Shown in pieces: positions 31,985-43,700 of a stretch of 64,000 bases of DNA. How positions within the stretch are numbered: the stretch's first letter is position 1; the number at the start of each line of letters is the position of its first letter. Position numbers and translations under genes: made by a program. The notes under the pieces are model-generated. The model had not been told where the DNA came from, ran no database searches, and saw only the letters and a list, made by a program, of their open reading frames with translations. Source of the stretch: Argyresthia goedartella (lineage: Eukaryota; Arthropoda; Insecta; Lepidoptera; Argyresthiidae); the NCBI GenBank assembly GCA_949825045.1, contig OX463814.1:35234383-35298382 (forward strand), read 5' to 3'.

Positions 31985-32225
31985 TACCTTTGACACTATT
32001 TACACACATTGATCTAGCCCCAAACTAGGATTCCCTGTATCTTGGGTACTAGACAACGATACACATACTTATATAGATAAATATTATACTTAGATAGATA
32101 AACAACCATGACTAGGGTACAAACATCCGTTCTCATCAAACAAATATTTGCCCCCACCGGGACTCGAACCCGGGACCCTTAGCTTCGTAGGCAGGGACTC
32201 GGCCATTCGGGTCGTCGAGTGGATA
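31985..32225 (-). repeat. tRNA-derived SINE (minus strand), copy 1
   Basis: On the minus strand: a tRNA-like head with A-box GAATGGCCGAGTC and B-box GGGTTCGAGTCCC, then a body ending at TAGTTTGGGGCTAGATCAATG. It is near-identical to 56690-56955 but lacks about 10 bp (GTAGTGACGC on the minus strand) after the A box. Confidence 0.78.
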
Positions 32226-32424
32226 TGGTAACTTATTAACGCATCGAGTTTTTAGTTAACCTCCTGACCGCCGAGTGACTAATAGAAGGACATAAAAAAA
32301 TTAAAAAGTCTTTCTCCTTTGGTTTGAAATTAATTGCGCAAACTTACAACTAGTGACATCTTGTATCATTAAAAGAAACTAAATTTTGTCGGTTACTGTT
32401 TAGACCTTGTCAACACAATTCTCA

Positions 32425-33830
32425 AAATGGCTGATCACGAGAGGTGCGGGATGCGTGCCGGCGCAAAGGTAAGTAAATCCATTGTAGTTGTGATCCAAAT
32501 GTTATGTTTTCATTTTTTTTACATTGAGATGTTATATTATTAACAAATAATGATTGTATTTTCAATCAAAAAGAGAAAATGAAAATTTTCCTAATCTCAA
32601 GTTTTATGAACTACGGTTAGGAATCACCTGGGTATTACGTTGACTGATATTTTTTATGTTCTATATTTAGGAACTCGGTTGTTAATTTATGTGTATTTTT
32701 TTCCTTTTAGGTCTATCGACTCAAAAACTTTGGAATATTTGGCAGAGTCTGATATCGATTCTGATGATGATGTTCGACCTTTAGGATGACACAAGAAGAT
32801 GTTCGAGCGGAAACTACATCTGTATTAAAGCCACCAACTTCGCCCACATTGTCAACCTCAACAGTCAGGGCAGCAACCTCTTGTAGACGTGGCAGCCGAG
32901 GTTGCGGACGCGGTCCAGGTCGAGCTCGTGGAAGTGGACCTGGATTACAACGAGATTCACCGTTACTAAACATCAGTAATGCACAAAGTATCGTCACTGA
33001 CAAGTGGAGTGCTACTCCTTTTGGTGAAACATACCTATACTCCATTACAAGAGCCAGCTTACTTCTCTTTCAAAGAGCATTGGACATATCAAGATTATTT
33101 AAAACAATATCTCAATGAAGATTTTCTCTAGATAATTGTAGATTGTACCAACAAAATGCAAGTTCTCGTAAAAGGTAGATCACTTTTACTCAGTCTGAAA
33201 AAATCTAGGTATTACGATGCTCATGACTGCTTTACAATATCCTCAAATCGACATATTTTGGTCAGAGACATGGAGAGTTCCCCTAATGGCAACAGTAATT
33301 CGTATCTACATGTCTGAAGATAGTTTATGATCCAGAAGGAAGAGAGAGAGAAGATCGAAATTCGCCAATCTGACAAGTTGTGGAAAGTAAGACCGTTGTT
33401 GTTAGGTCCATCCTATCGACAAGGTTGTCTGTAACAAAACATAAAAAAGCTGTCCATCGATGAGATGATAATTCCGTTCAGTGGCCGTGTTCTGTCCAAA
33501 TAAGTCTATCCCTCTGGCCTTAGCTTTTGTTCTTGCCACCCCCAAAGGCATTGTGATTGACTTCGAGGTATATCAAGGAGCAAATACTTTTGGAATGCTT
33601 CGACTACAATGTTATGGACTTGGTGAAGCAGTTACACTAGGGCTGACCTCGACTCTAGTACCTTTTCTCTAGGACACGAGCTTTTCTTCGACCGATACTT
33701 CACATCGATTAAGCCAGATGATGAACTACTTCGTCGTGGCTTCAACGCTGCCGGTACCATTAGGTATACGCAACAGAGTGCCAAAAGATGGCCCCATGGA
33801 AGATGAAAATGGCGACTATTATGACAGCTA
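32425..33830 (+). pseudogene. piggyBac-like transposase, decayed
   Basis: Pieces in several frames: SIDSKTLEYLAESDIDSDDD (from about 32713), then EPAYFSFKEHWTYQDYLKQY (about 33047-33110), DKLWKVRPLL and LSIDEMIIPFSGRV (33380-33490), IVIDFEVYQGANTFG (33550-33600) and HELFFDRYFTSI, DELLRRGF (33676-33745). These are successive blocks of piggyBac-family DDE transposases, including the SIDEMxxPFxGR and FDRYFT signatures. Multiple frameshifts and in-frame stops break it. The short ATG-led open piece at 32425 before GTAAGT may or may not belong to it. Confidence 0.75.
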
Positions 33831-33839
33831 TCGATAAAA

Positions 33840-34400
33840 AAACTTGTAAATCCGAAGTTTATAATGTTGTGTGTCGATAAGTTTGTTAAATTCAGCCAGT
33901 GTTCTTTCTTCTTGATATTCCTTGCTGTGATCCTCTTCTTTAAGGTGTAGCGAAATATTCTTGAAGTTACTAGATGACATGTAGTTTGGTGCAGGAATTC
34001 GAGGCACACTAAAATTGAAGCCCATCGTCATTTTGCTTCGGTCTGAGTTGTAGGAATGTATCGTAATGTCTGACCGTTGCAAAATAAATCCTTGACCTAA
34101 GGTAACGCTCGCTTGATGATTTGTGCTGTCGTTGCAAGGTCTTTACATATTATTTTTAGCTGACACTCATCGCAACAATTTTAGAGCCATGAGTTTTTGC
34201 TATGTAAATGAACCCAGTAATCACTGCACGGAATTTCTCTCGCAGCTCATTATACGTGCGTCCTTTGACTCCAGTTTTGCAGCGCATGAAGTGTTATTTC
34301 CTTGTAAGTTATGTATCGGGTGATGTTCATGGCACAGCAAATAGTCTTTTGTAGACATATACTGTGACACATCCTGGTTTTCCAATTCAATGTTACGTAT
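33840..34400. other. Unassigned sequence right of the piggyBac remnant
   Basis: Short open stretches on both strands with no recognisable motif. It may be the rest of the piggyBac-like element. Confidence 0.3.
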
Positions 34401-34409
34401 TTTTTTCAT

Positions 34410-35343
34410 ATTCTTTATTGCACAGAAATCTTAATAGTAAGGTAACAAAACATTTTATGAGCAAAGGCGAGCTTATCTCTAAAGAGAGATTTCTACCAGC
34501 AAACCTAGGTAGGACAGGAAAAATTGTGCAACAGGAGAGTCCTAGTGCGCAATAAAACTGTACACATCTAATTGTTTACAACTAAAACATAATAATTTAA
34601 TAAATTATATATACTAAATAAAATACAAAAGCAAAAAAATTTATATAGTTATATCAAACATATACTACTTATATATACATATATAAAAGTACCTATCACG
34701 AAAGAGAAAGGAAATGCTCTTTCAATCTTGTCTTAAAAGTGAAAATTGAGGGACTATCTCTAATAGCGCAGGGAAGTGCGTTCCACAGTCGGATCGCCGT
34801 TAACCTAAACGAGTGTTTGTAAGCGGCAGTGTTATGCCGAGGAGTAGAGAGAAGAGACATCGTGTGGGATCTCCGGTTGCTATGCCTGGAGGAAATAAAC
34901 TCGAAACGTTCTCGAAGATATGAGGGGTAGCGGGGATTTCGCAAAATGTTGAACAGATAGGAGAGAACGTGCATATCACGACGAAGGCGGATCGGAAGCC
35001 ACCCCAACTCCTTGCGATACTGTGAGACATGGTCATACTTGCGCTGCCCGAAGACAAACCGAATCCCGAGGTTTTGAAGTCGTTCGAGTTTGTTCAGTTG
35101 TTCTTCATTCGCACCGATCCAGCAAACATCTGCATAGTCGATTAAAGGTAGTAGGAGGGACTGGGCAAGGGTGATTTTAGTCTGCTGTGGCAGGAAGTGC
35201 TGCAATCTCCGTAGGGAGTGAAATGACGCAAAGACTCGTCTGCTGACCTCACAAACATGGGGCGACCAGGACAACAATTTATCAAATACATCCCCAAGAT
35301 TCTTGGCCATCTCGCTGTATGAAATTATGTTACCATCATACAC
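34410..35343 (-). pseudogene. LINE RT C-terminus and 3' UTR (minus strand)
   Basis: The minus ORF 35343-34696 encodes the region after the RT palm: AKNLGDVFDKLLSWSPHVCE, LIDYADVCWIGANEEQLNKL, ERLQNLGIRFVFGQRKYDHV, IRLWNALPCAIRDSPSI. This is the standard C-terminal module of CR1/Kiri/Daphne-type LINEs. The 3' UTR at 34690-34410 contains the GAGCTTATCTCTAAAGAGAG block shared with 26985-27310. It is 5' truncated at the joint with the envelope-like fragment. Confidence 0.72.
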
Positions 35344-36140
35344 TATAGGTTTTTTTTTATACTATTTTTTATTAGAGTTACAGCAATGTATACCGCAGTG
35401 TCTGTAACCGTCTTTAATCTTCCTCCATTTCCAACGGTGGTAGGTATCAACCGATATAGGCTGTACTCGTCATCGCTTACAGGCGGTATGTGAAGCTCGA
35501 ATAACAGGTACTGTTGAGTTAATCTTGCTCTTACATAAATAAGTTTGTAGAGTTCTCCGGCGTTCTCTTGCAGGTCTTTGACAGGCAGCGCCAGCCTGTA
35601 GGCATTGCGTTCCAGCTGTTTACTTAGTTGATCAGGTGTGAAGAGATTTATGTCCAGATGACCTCTGTATTTGTCAGTCAACGCATTCATGAGCATTCCT
35701 TGAGTTTTTTTCAAACTGTTTATCAAGGAGCTTGGGGTTATTGCGGCTGTGTTAGCGCTACTTAGCATTTCTACCTTGCTGACTCGGTTTTCGGTAATGC
35801 GCATTTGCTTTTCAGATTGTTCGACATAATCTTTTATTACTTGGAATTGGGTTTTCGCGAATTCTTCGTTTTTCTTGACGATATTATTCTCTGTCTCAAT
35901 TATATTTGTTTGGTTTTTTATCAGTTGTAGTTGGTATTTCTGAATTTTTCGCATGTTCTTTATGTCCTGTGTTTATTTTTGCGCGAAATCTTCATCCAAT
36001 ACTCCAAACAGGGTGCGAGCAAGACTTCCCACTCCATTAAAGTAAAGTCTTGTCTTTCGGTTCAGGTGATGAGACAGGAATAAATTGTTGTAATCTTCAA
36101 GTTGGTAGATGTCGTGGGTTAGCTGTCTTGACATAAGTAG
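35343..36140 (-). pseudogene. Insect-retroviral (errantivirus-type) envelope / F-like fragment
   Basis: A minus-strand remnant. The main open part (35954-35343) has a coiled-coil N-terminal stretch and a C-terminal block with LLFELHIPPVSDDEYSLYRL, a pattern seen in envelope proteins of gypsy-type errantiviruses and the related baculovirus F proteins. A further part upstream (about 36140-35970, before a stop) includes VGSLARTLFGVLDED, resembling the fusion-peptide region of that family. Host-receptor and transmembrane parts are not visible, the reading is broken by a stop, and no gag, pol or LTR is seen nearby. It is an old, non-functional fragment that abuts a LINE end. Confidence 0.62.
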
Positions 36141-36198
36141 ACACGTCTGTGATTTAGCGTTGGCACACAGCTTCTCTATGTGAATTTAAAACACAATT

Positions 36199-36810
36199 AT
36201 GATTAAGTGTGATAATTGCAAGAAAAATGTTACGAAACAATCACCCGGATTGCAGTGTGGAAAGTGTGTCCATGTTATCCACGCGACCAACGAGTGTTCA
36301 GGGCTAAGCATCAAACAGCTGACGGCCTTACGAGCCTCCGGAAACCTGGAGTGGACTTGTAATCAGCCTTCTGCATCCAGGAGGTCATCGTACTTAGTAC
36401 CTGATGACGAAGACGAAGATGAGTGTGTCGCAGGTACGCCATTCCAAACAGACACCCTTCGATCGATATAAAAAAGCTATTAGAAGACCTGTAGATACAA
36501 AGAAGTCAGTAAGGCCATCAAGAAAGAACTCACGCCTATTCAGCAGGCCATCCAATTCTACGGTGACAAAGTGGATGACTTTGTAGAGGGCATGGAGGCA
36601 CTTTCAGAAAAAATTAAGACTATAGAAACACAGACTACAGCGATTAAGAACCAAATTTTACATTTTGAAACACAGATCCAGGCCTTGGAGCAACGAATTC
36701 AAGAGATGGAACAAGAGAAACTGAATAAGTGCATTGAAGTAGCTGATATTCCTGACATGGAGGGGGAAGACCCCCCTACAATTGTTGAGAAAATAGCTTC
36801 AATAAAATAA
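36199..36810 (+). pseudogene. LINE ORF1 fragment: PHD-type finger plus coiled coil
   Basis: 36199-36471 begins MIKCDNCKKNVTKQSPGLQC and continues with spaced Cys/His (GKC, HATNEC, EWTC), a PHD-like zinc finger found in ORF1 of some CR1/Kiri-type LINEs of Lepidoptera. After frameshifts, 36571-36810 encodes a coiled coil (LSEKIKTIETQTTAIKNQIL). It is broken and lacks a downstream ORF2, though about 150 bp beyond still look ORF1-derived. Confidence 0.65.
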
Positions 36811-37139
36811 TCAGGGAAGTTCTTACTGCTCACAACAAGGCTCTGTTTTGTAAAACTAAAACTGCCCTAAAAGGAATCTACAAGTACGGTGCAGTGATGG
36901 CAAAATTCTCGCTCGTAAATGCGAAAATGATAACGTAACAGTTATAAGAAGCGAATCAGATGTTCTCAAATTATATCTATAGTTGTTGTTAGAGCCGTCA
37001 AACTTCTATTTCCACCATCATTTTTATTGCGGCTATTGTTTCAGTTTCGTAATTTCGCATTTTCGAAAAATCTTTGACTCCGTTTTTGTTAGTGATGATT
37101 TATTAGAGGTATAGTGAAAGAATGTATGGATTGATTAAG

Positions 37140-38050
37140 TATCATCATCAATTAGCCCACATTTACCCACTGCTGGGTACAGCTTTACCAAGCTATCTAC
37201 TCCGTACCTGAGCCTTCCGCATCCACTGCCTACCCGCTATGGCGATGATGTCATCCGTCCATCTGGCTGGTGGTCTGCCCACTGGTCGTCGTGCGGTTCT
37301 GGGTAGCCACTCCGTAACCGGTTTGTTCCACCTTCCGTCATCTATCCTTGCCAAGTGCCCTGCCCACCCCCACTTCAGTCTCGTGATTCGCTTGCCGACA
37401 TCGACGATCTTAGTACGACGTCTTATTTCTGTATTGCGAATACGATCCCGAAGCCAAATGCCTATAGCATGGAAAGCACCATGGCCCTTTGTGAGACTTT
37501 AATTTGGGCATATTCGCCTTCGTTAGCGTCCATGTTTCGTCACCTATGTAAGTGTGGGCGGACACATTGGTTGTAAACCCTGGTCTTCGATTCTGTGGGA
37601 TCTTGGACGTGAAGACGTCTTTAAGCTTTCCAAATGCGGCCTAACCCAACTGAATCCTCATTTACTTGAGAGTCTCGGCCAAAAGACAAACAATGTCCAA
37701 GACAAAACATCCAAGTCCAAAACAAAAAGTCCAAGTCCACAACAAAAAGTCCAAGTCCACCACCTCTATTTTTCTATTATGGACTATTCTGTTCGGTACC
37801 GATGAGTGACTCATCATAATTTTCGTCTTGAACATGTTCATCCTAAGATGACGCCTTGGCGCACATGCTGGCCTAAAGCTACGGTTGGTTTGCTCATGTA
37901 TACGCACCTGCATCGCAGCGCGACAGTAGAGCTCCCGGAGGATACTTAAATATCTATCGTCGACTCCGCACCGATGGAGAGAGTGGAACACCGCCCAGTG
38001 CTCGACTGTGTCAAAGGCTTTTTATCAGTAGGAAGCATGTGAGGTTTTAG
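37140..38050 (-). pseudogene. RTE-like LINE fragments (minus strand)
   Basis: Minus-strand reading gives WTDDIIAIAGRQWMRKAQ near 37257-37200, the typical end of RTE polyproteins. Further upstream come FHSLHRCGVDDRYLSILREL (37990-37930) and MNMFKTKIMM (about 37845), RT blocks of the same clade. The catalytic region between them is deleted and replaced by a short AAAAAGTCCAAGTCCA tandem repeat near 37715-37760. Confidence 0.65.
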
Positions 38051-40691
38051 TAGCGACGACGTTGTCTTCGTCTGCCCCCTAACATGCCGCTATCATGCCC
38101 TTTCGACTATGAGCTGATGTCCGCTCGAAAATTCGTGTAAGCAGGCAAACACCTCCTTACACACATATTATCGCCTAAATAGGCAAATAGCAGGTAGAAA
38201 GCCTTCAGCATACATCGAGTCCCTGGCTCACAGTAAATCTAAACGATCATTGTTAAATAAATCAATCAAGGGGTTGCTTTTAGTCCATATACTACACGAG
38301 CTGATGCCCGCTCAATGTGTCGGGACCCGGACGTAGCAGGGAGGTCTGACTCCTGGGCACGGGTAATTACATTACTACCCCTCCAACAAAAAGAAATGCG
38401 GCAACTGCCCTCCTCCTCTCTTGGCGGTCTCAAGGTTACCACTGGCCGTCATCGAGGAGCATCGTCCGGTATCCCGTACCCACCCCTACCTTGTCTAGCG
38501 GTCTCACGGTTACTCCCTGGCATCATTCAAGGTCGACATATCTTAATCATCCACTCTTGCCAATCACCATCCCTCGTTACCGCGTATAGTACCAAGCCCG
38601 CGTGCCGTTCGAACCGTAATTGTAAAGGGTTTGTTTTCAGGCGTAGTCCATGTGCTAACTCATAACCGCAAATAACGTTGGCATTCCGTTTTACCTGTAG
38701 TTTATACTAGGGGTAGTGAATGAGGAATGTAAACAACTTAGCATAACGTAGATTACGTATTAGTTAAGATTTAGATATTATAACCTTTGGCCAATTAAAT
38801 AAAAATTGCAGCACCTAGTTAGGAATACCGTACCATCAAACCAATCTTTCCCTGAAAGTTTCCCACACTAAGCTACTTAGCTAGGTCCTAAAATTGAGGT
38901 AGAATTAGGTTCATTGTAGAAGTGCAAAGGTCTATCCACAGAGTACCTTGTTATGGTCTATCGCGAACGAGGCAACCAGACTGACCTAGCCCGAAGCGAG
39001 CACCCATCACTCAAAAGAGTTCATTACACAAGTAGCTTTGATTAAAATCCGCTTAAAACCGGTTTTTCAGAGTACCGTCAACTAACCGTACCTACAGCCG
39101 TTTTACCTTTAAACTGGTACGAAATAAGTTGCTGTGTCGTATGGTGTACATAGTTTTGTGATAACGACAAGAAAACAAGTGATAAGCTTCGCTATACCGT
39201 GACCTAAAGAGCCGCTAGTGATAAGTGTCCAATTCTTAAGGCGTCCAAACCAAACTAACAAACGAACTGACTGAGATTTGAATCCGAAAGTTTTTATCTG
39301 GTTGGTTATCCATAGATTATATTTTCTAACGCGTATTTTTTATTAGTTTGCTGAGTTAATTGTGACGCCTCTAGAATGGGTCTCACAGAATTAACTATGA
39401 AGCCGACTACGGAATTATTGCACGAATGTGGTAACTGTTTGTTACAGCATCTTATTGTTTTGTTTGTGTATGTTACAGGTAAACACGTTTTCAGTCATAG
39501 GCGATCTGACTAGAAAAATCCCGTTATTACTTCAGTTTGCCTCAAGTTTCCTTGGCTCTTAGCGCGCTGTTACCTCTCTCTCTCTTTCACCCTACCTTAC
39601 CCTATGCGAGAAAGAGAGGTCACAGCTTGCTCAGAGCCAAAGAAACTTGGCGCGGCCTGTATCTCCATACTAAACCAGAAAAACAGATATATTTCCTCAT
39701 GCACTTGGTGGTACATAAAACATATCGTCACGCTTTTTCCCGTTGTAGAGGCACAGTTGTGTACTTTTAAACCGGTATTCAATACTCTATTTTCTGTGAC
39801 AGGGGGTAGGCTCTTCACCGCAGTTATAGTAACCAAACCAGGAATACTATTTTCTCACGCACACCGTGGTACAATTTTAGCGAAGTTAATTATCGAACGC
39901 GATTCTCGCTCTAGAAACTATTATATTGGGTATGTTATGAAATAATTAGGTGCCAGTCCACCAAAACCGGGCCGCTCTAGTTTTGTACTCTATTGCTCTT
40001 AAAATAACATCGAAAGATAAAACTACGGAGATTTGTCGGACACTACCGTACGTCACATAATATTAGGTATTCAAGATCAAGAATCAACACGCGAGAGGAG
40101 AGCAATCATATCAAGTCGTCATTGTATCGTGAAACGTGCGCGAGGCCGTATCTTCCATCGTAACTGTAAGTAAAGCTACCTTATTTACAACCATGAACAG
40201 CCTTCATTCGCATCAGAAAACTGCTTAGGAGTTTAGTTGGCGATAAGATGTCTGATATCTAGGGATTAGAAATGTTTTGATATCAGGAGAAAGTGAGAAA
40301 TGACAGGGGAAACTATCCTACCTAAGTCGAAGTAAATATGATAGAAGTGATTGAGCTAACTCAGGTCCCTGCCTAGCTTATTATGATACAAATAGAAAGC
40401 TGTCTAGTTTTCCCACCACGCCATAATCCTTTTAGGGCATCATGACGAAATAGGCGAATAGTGTTGCGAAAATCGGGTTTGATGCGAAAAAGTAGCGAGT
40501 CCATAGGATATTATGTATGACACTAAACAAATGTACCGTCTTTTCTCATTAGGAGTGGCAGAGTTACAGAAGCGCACACGACGAGATGTGCCTTTAATGA
40601 GATATTGACCCTTTGACGCTAAAAAAATCAATCCCCACTAGCTTCTATAGGAATTCAAACGACAACCTACTTTATATTACCCTGCTTTCAG
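38051..40691. other. Intergenic region upstream of Gnmt
   Basis: No ORF is supportable. It contains diverged GAGCTGATGYCCGCTC motifs at about 38110 and 38298 and an imperfect hairpin at 39541-39652. The Gnmt promoter and 5' UTR exon probably lie here: an acceptor CCTGCTTTCAG ends at 40691, 14 bp before the Gnmt ATG. Confidence 0.4.
39541..39652. repeat. Imperfect hairpin of about 45-bp arms
   Basis: CAAGTTTCCTTGGCTCTTAG with a following CTCTCTCTCTTT faces GAGAAAGAGAGGTCAC and CTCAGAGCCAAAGAAACTTG, separated by about 20 bp. It is likely a degraded short inverted-repeat element. Confidence 0.6.
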
Positions 40692-40705
40692 GACGATCCT
40701 AAGCC

Positions 40706-40786
40706 ATGTCAGCGGATAAAGTGTTTCACTCCCGTTCCGCGGGTATCCCCATTGAGGGAGTCAAGGACCAGTATGCCGATGGAAAG
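40706..40786 (+). CDS. Gnmt: Gnmt exon 1 (start codon)
   Basis: 27 codons from ATG, donor AAG|GTAGAG, phase 0. The start is set by [15 protein letters not shown] matching GNMT N-termini. An acceptor at 40691 implies a separate 5' UTR exon. Confidence 0.93.
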
Positions 40787-43700
40787 GTAGAGTTATTTAA
40801 TAAGTCATATCATATTTGTGAGATAGGTAATCATTAAGGGCTAGAGGGAGACCGAATTGAGTGGAAGAATGGGGAGAGAGGTTTGATTGATTTGAGAGAT
40901 GATTTGATTTGTGGGCTTAGCATAAGCATATGCATAATAAGGCATCATATGATGATAACCTTATTATGCATATGCTTATGCTAAGCCCACATCAATCACT
41001 TTTGGGTGAGTAAGAACAATCTTCTGTGAACTCCAATCCTCATGGTATGTGCCAAGCCAACCACATCCAGCAAGATGATAAGTTACTTACTGAGTAAGTG
41101 GAGAGGAGAGGCCTATGCCGACTCCCCACTGAAGTCCAGGAAGGACGTCACCATCAACACTCCCTCCCGTATAGCTCTTCTACCGCAGGATCGTACCCAC
41201 TTATAAAATAATGCCCTAAGCCTGAGATGAATGTTTCTATGTCTCCAGGCCGCAAGGATCTGGAAGAAGTTCGTAGGAGACAGCAACGAGAGAACACAGA
41301 ATTACAAGGACTTCCTCATCGGTTTGCTGAAGAAGAATGGCAGCAGTAAAGTCCTGGACGCCGCTTGTGGCACAGGGTTTGTGCATATCCTAGTCTTGTC
41401 CTAATATTATTTTACCTTACTCTTACCCTAGTTTTACCTAATAAGATGATGTAGGTAGGACGCCCACTGATCACAGGCGGGTGATCGGTTCTCTATTGTG
41501 ACTATTTCACCCAAAATACCTCGTTTAACCTTTTACCCTAGGACTACCCAACCTTGTTTTAACCTAGTCTCACGTCCTACCCTAGCTTTGCCTGTCTTGC
41601 CCTAGTCTTTCGTTAGTCGAATATCACAATTCAAATAGCCAGAGCGGCGGCGATGGGTAAGCCCCCTGTCACGCAAAAAATATTGAATTACAGACTGCTC
41701 ATCATGGTAGCAAAGATGTGGCTCTGTGTTACTTGTTAATTTTTAGGAACTGATCGAAACAAAATACTTTTAAAGCGCCCTTACAGGTTAATCTGTTATT
41801 GTTACTAACAAAATAGTCAGATGATGATTGCTCCTATCTGAGCTTATATTAAAAACAAGTTGCCAAATGATGAAAGAATCAAAACTATTATGCGAGAGAA
41901 ACTATTTACTTATCAAACTGGATCGACCATTACGTTGGAGTCAACAAATCCGTCATACATATAGCCCTTATCGACAAGGTACTATTGGCAAAATTCTGCA
42001 TTTATAAATAAAGAGCCTTGTTTCAACAACCAGAGCGTTTAGCGTCACGTAGCGGAATTATTATAGAGCAATGACTTGCAGGTTACGTTCGAAGTATATA
42101 AGAAACATCGGTCACGGCCGCTTTAGCCCAGCGGGTAGTGACCCTGCCTACGAAGCTGACGATCCCGGGTTCGAATCCCGGTAAGGGAAAATATTTGTGA
42201 GATGAGCATGCATATGTTTTTAGTCTTGGATGTTTTCTATGGATTGATGTAAATATTTATCTATATTAAATATATTTTCGTCTAGTACTCACAACATAAG
42301 CCTTTGAACTTTGAAGTGCAAGTCCAAATAAACATTCCAACTCTCTACCTATTAGTAGGGTACGGTTTATGAGATACAGCCCCCTTAGACAGGCAGTCAG
42401 CGGAGGTTTGTATAGGATCCCGATTGGACCCTTCGCGTACGGAAGCCTAAAGCTTGCGGTCAAAAAATACGAGCCTAACATACAGTATATGTACGGTCGT
42501 CACCCTAACCCTGAGTATGTTAATGATTAAAGATTTACCTCAATCATGTGTAGTGTTTTTAAATTCATGGAACGATCGACACATTAGCTTTCAGATTCAG
42601 TTAAGATCGATCGTAGTATCGCGTCGGTTTCATAGTGAAAGTTGTTGAGGATGCGGATATGCCTTTAAAAAACCATGAAGACTAGTTACTAGACATCTTT
42701 CTAGTCTTGCGCAACAAAAGGGTTGTGCTTACAACGCCTGCACATCTGTTGCGCAGGCAAAGAGATGCGGTTTCGCATCCCGGTACTGATGCTGAACACA
42801 GGTACCAATGAGATTAGTTCTAACAGTGACGGAAATAATTGTGGGTGAACCTTCAAACACAGCAGGCTGGTGCAACTGTCTTGCCACCCCGTATGGAAAA
42901 ATTAGTGACGTCATGTTTTTTTATTCATTCCAGTGTAGACTCGATGATGTTAGTGGACGAGGGGTTCAACGTGGTGTCAGTGGACGCGTCGGACAAGATG
43001 TTGAAACATGCGCTGAAGGCTCGCTGGGACAAGCGGCGGAACCCTAAATATGACAGTTGGGGTAAGTGTCTGCGATGATGTGGGGGCAAGCGGTTTTTTT
43101 TTTCGACCCCCTCTTTCTGAGAGTTTGGAGTTACTTACATCAAGGTTTTGGTCCTAGCTTTGTATCTGGGGGCAGCAGTAATACCCCCCCCCGCCCCCCC
43201 CGCCAACACTTGTCGGACCTACCTTTGTATCTGGGGGCAGCAGTAATAACCCCCCCCCCCCCCCCCCCCCCGCCAACACTTGTCGGGCACTACCTACATG
43301 CCTTTTCTTGGAGCGTTTCGTCGGATTCTCAAAGGTAACCACACTAATCGAATATTTCACTTGTAATTCCAGTAATCGAAGAAGCTAACTGGACGAGTCT
43401 TTATCGTGACATGCAAGCAATCTTACCGGGCTCCACCTATGACGCCGTACTCTGCCTAGGTATGAGATCCTAGCATAATTATTCACACGCAGCTTTGTAG
43501 ATAGATGGATGTTTTATGTTAGTCTTTGTCACCCTTCCACGCAAAGATAATACTGAACCGATTACGATTACGACATTGGTGGCGTGGCGGTCAACGTTCT
43601 GCCTCTCAATAGAGGGATTCGAATCCCGTCCTTAGGAAGAAAAAAACCCCGGTTCTTGGGGACCTGCAGCAATACGAACACAAGCCTAGTAAGGGTTCCC

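Noticed and set aside
32425..32470. Start of a new host gene with ATG exon and GTAAGT donor.
   Set aside because: Only 15 codons, no convincing downstream exon in phase, and it sits next to a piggyBac-like pseudogene.
42112..42190. tRNA gene.
   Set aside because: A and B boxes are present but no full cloverleaf with a clean acceptor stem; the sequence continues into a SINE body with related copies elsewhere.
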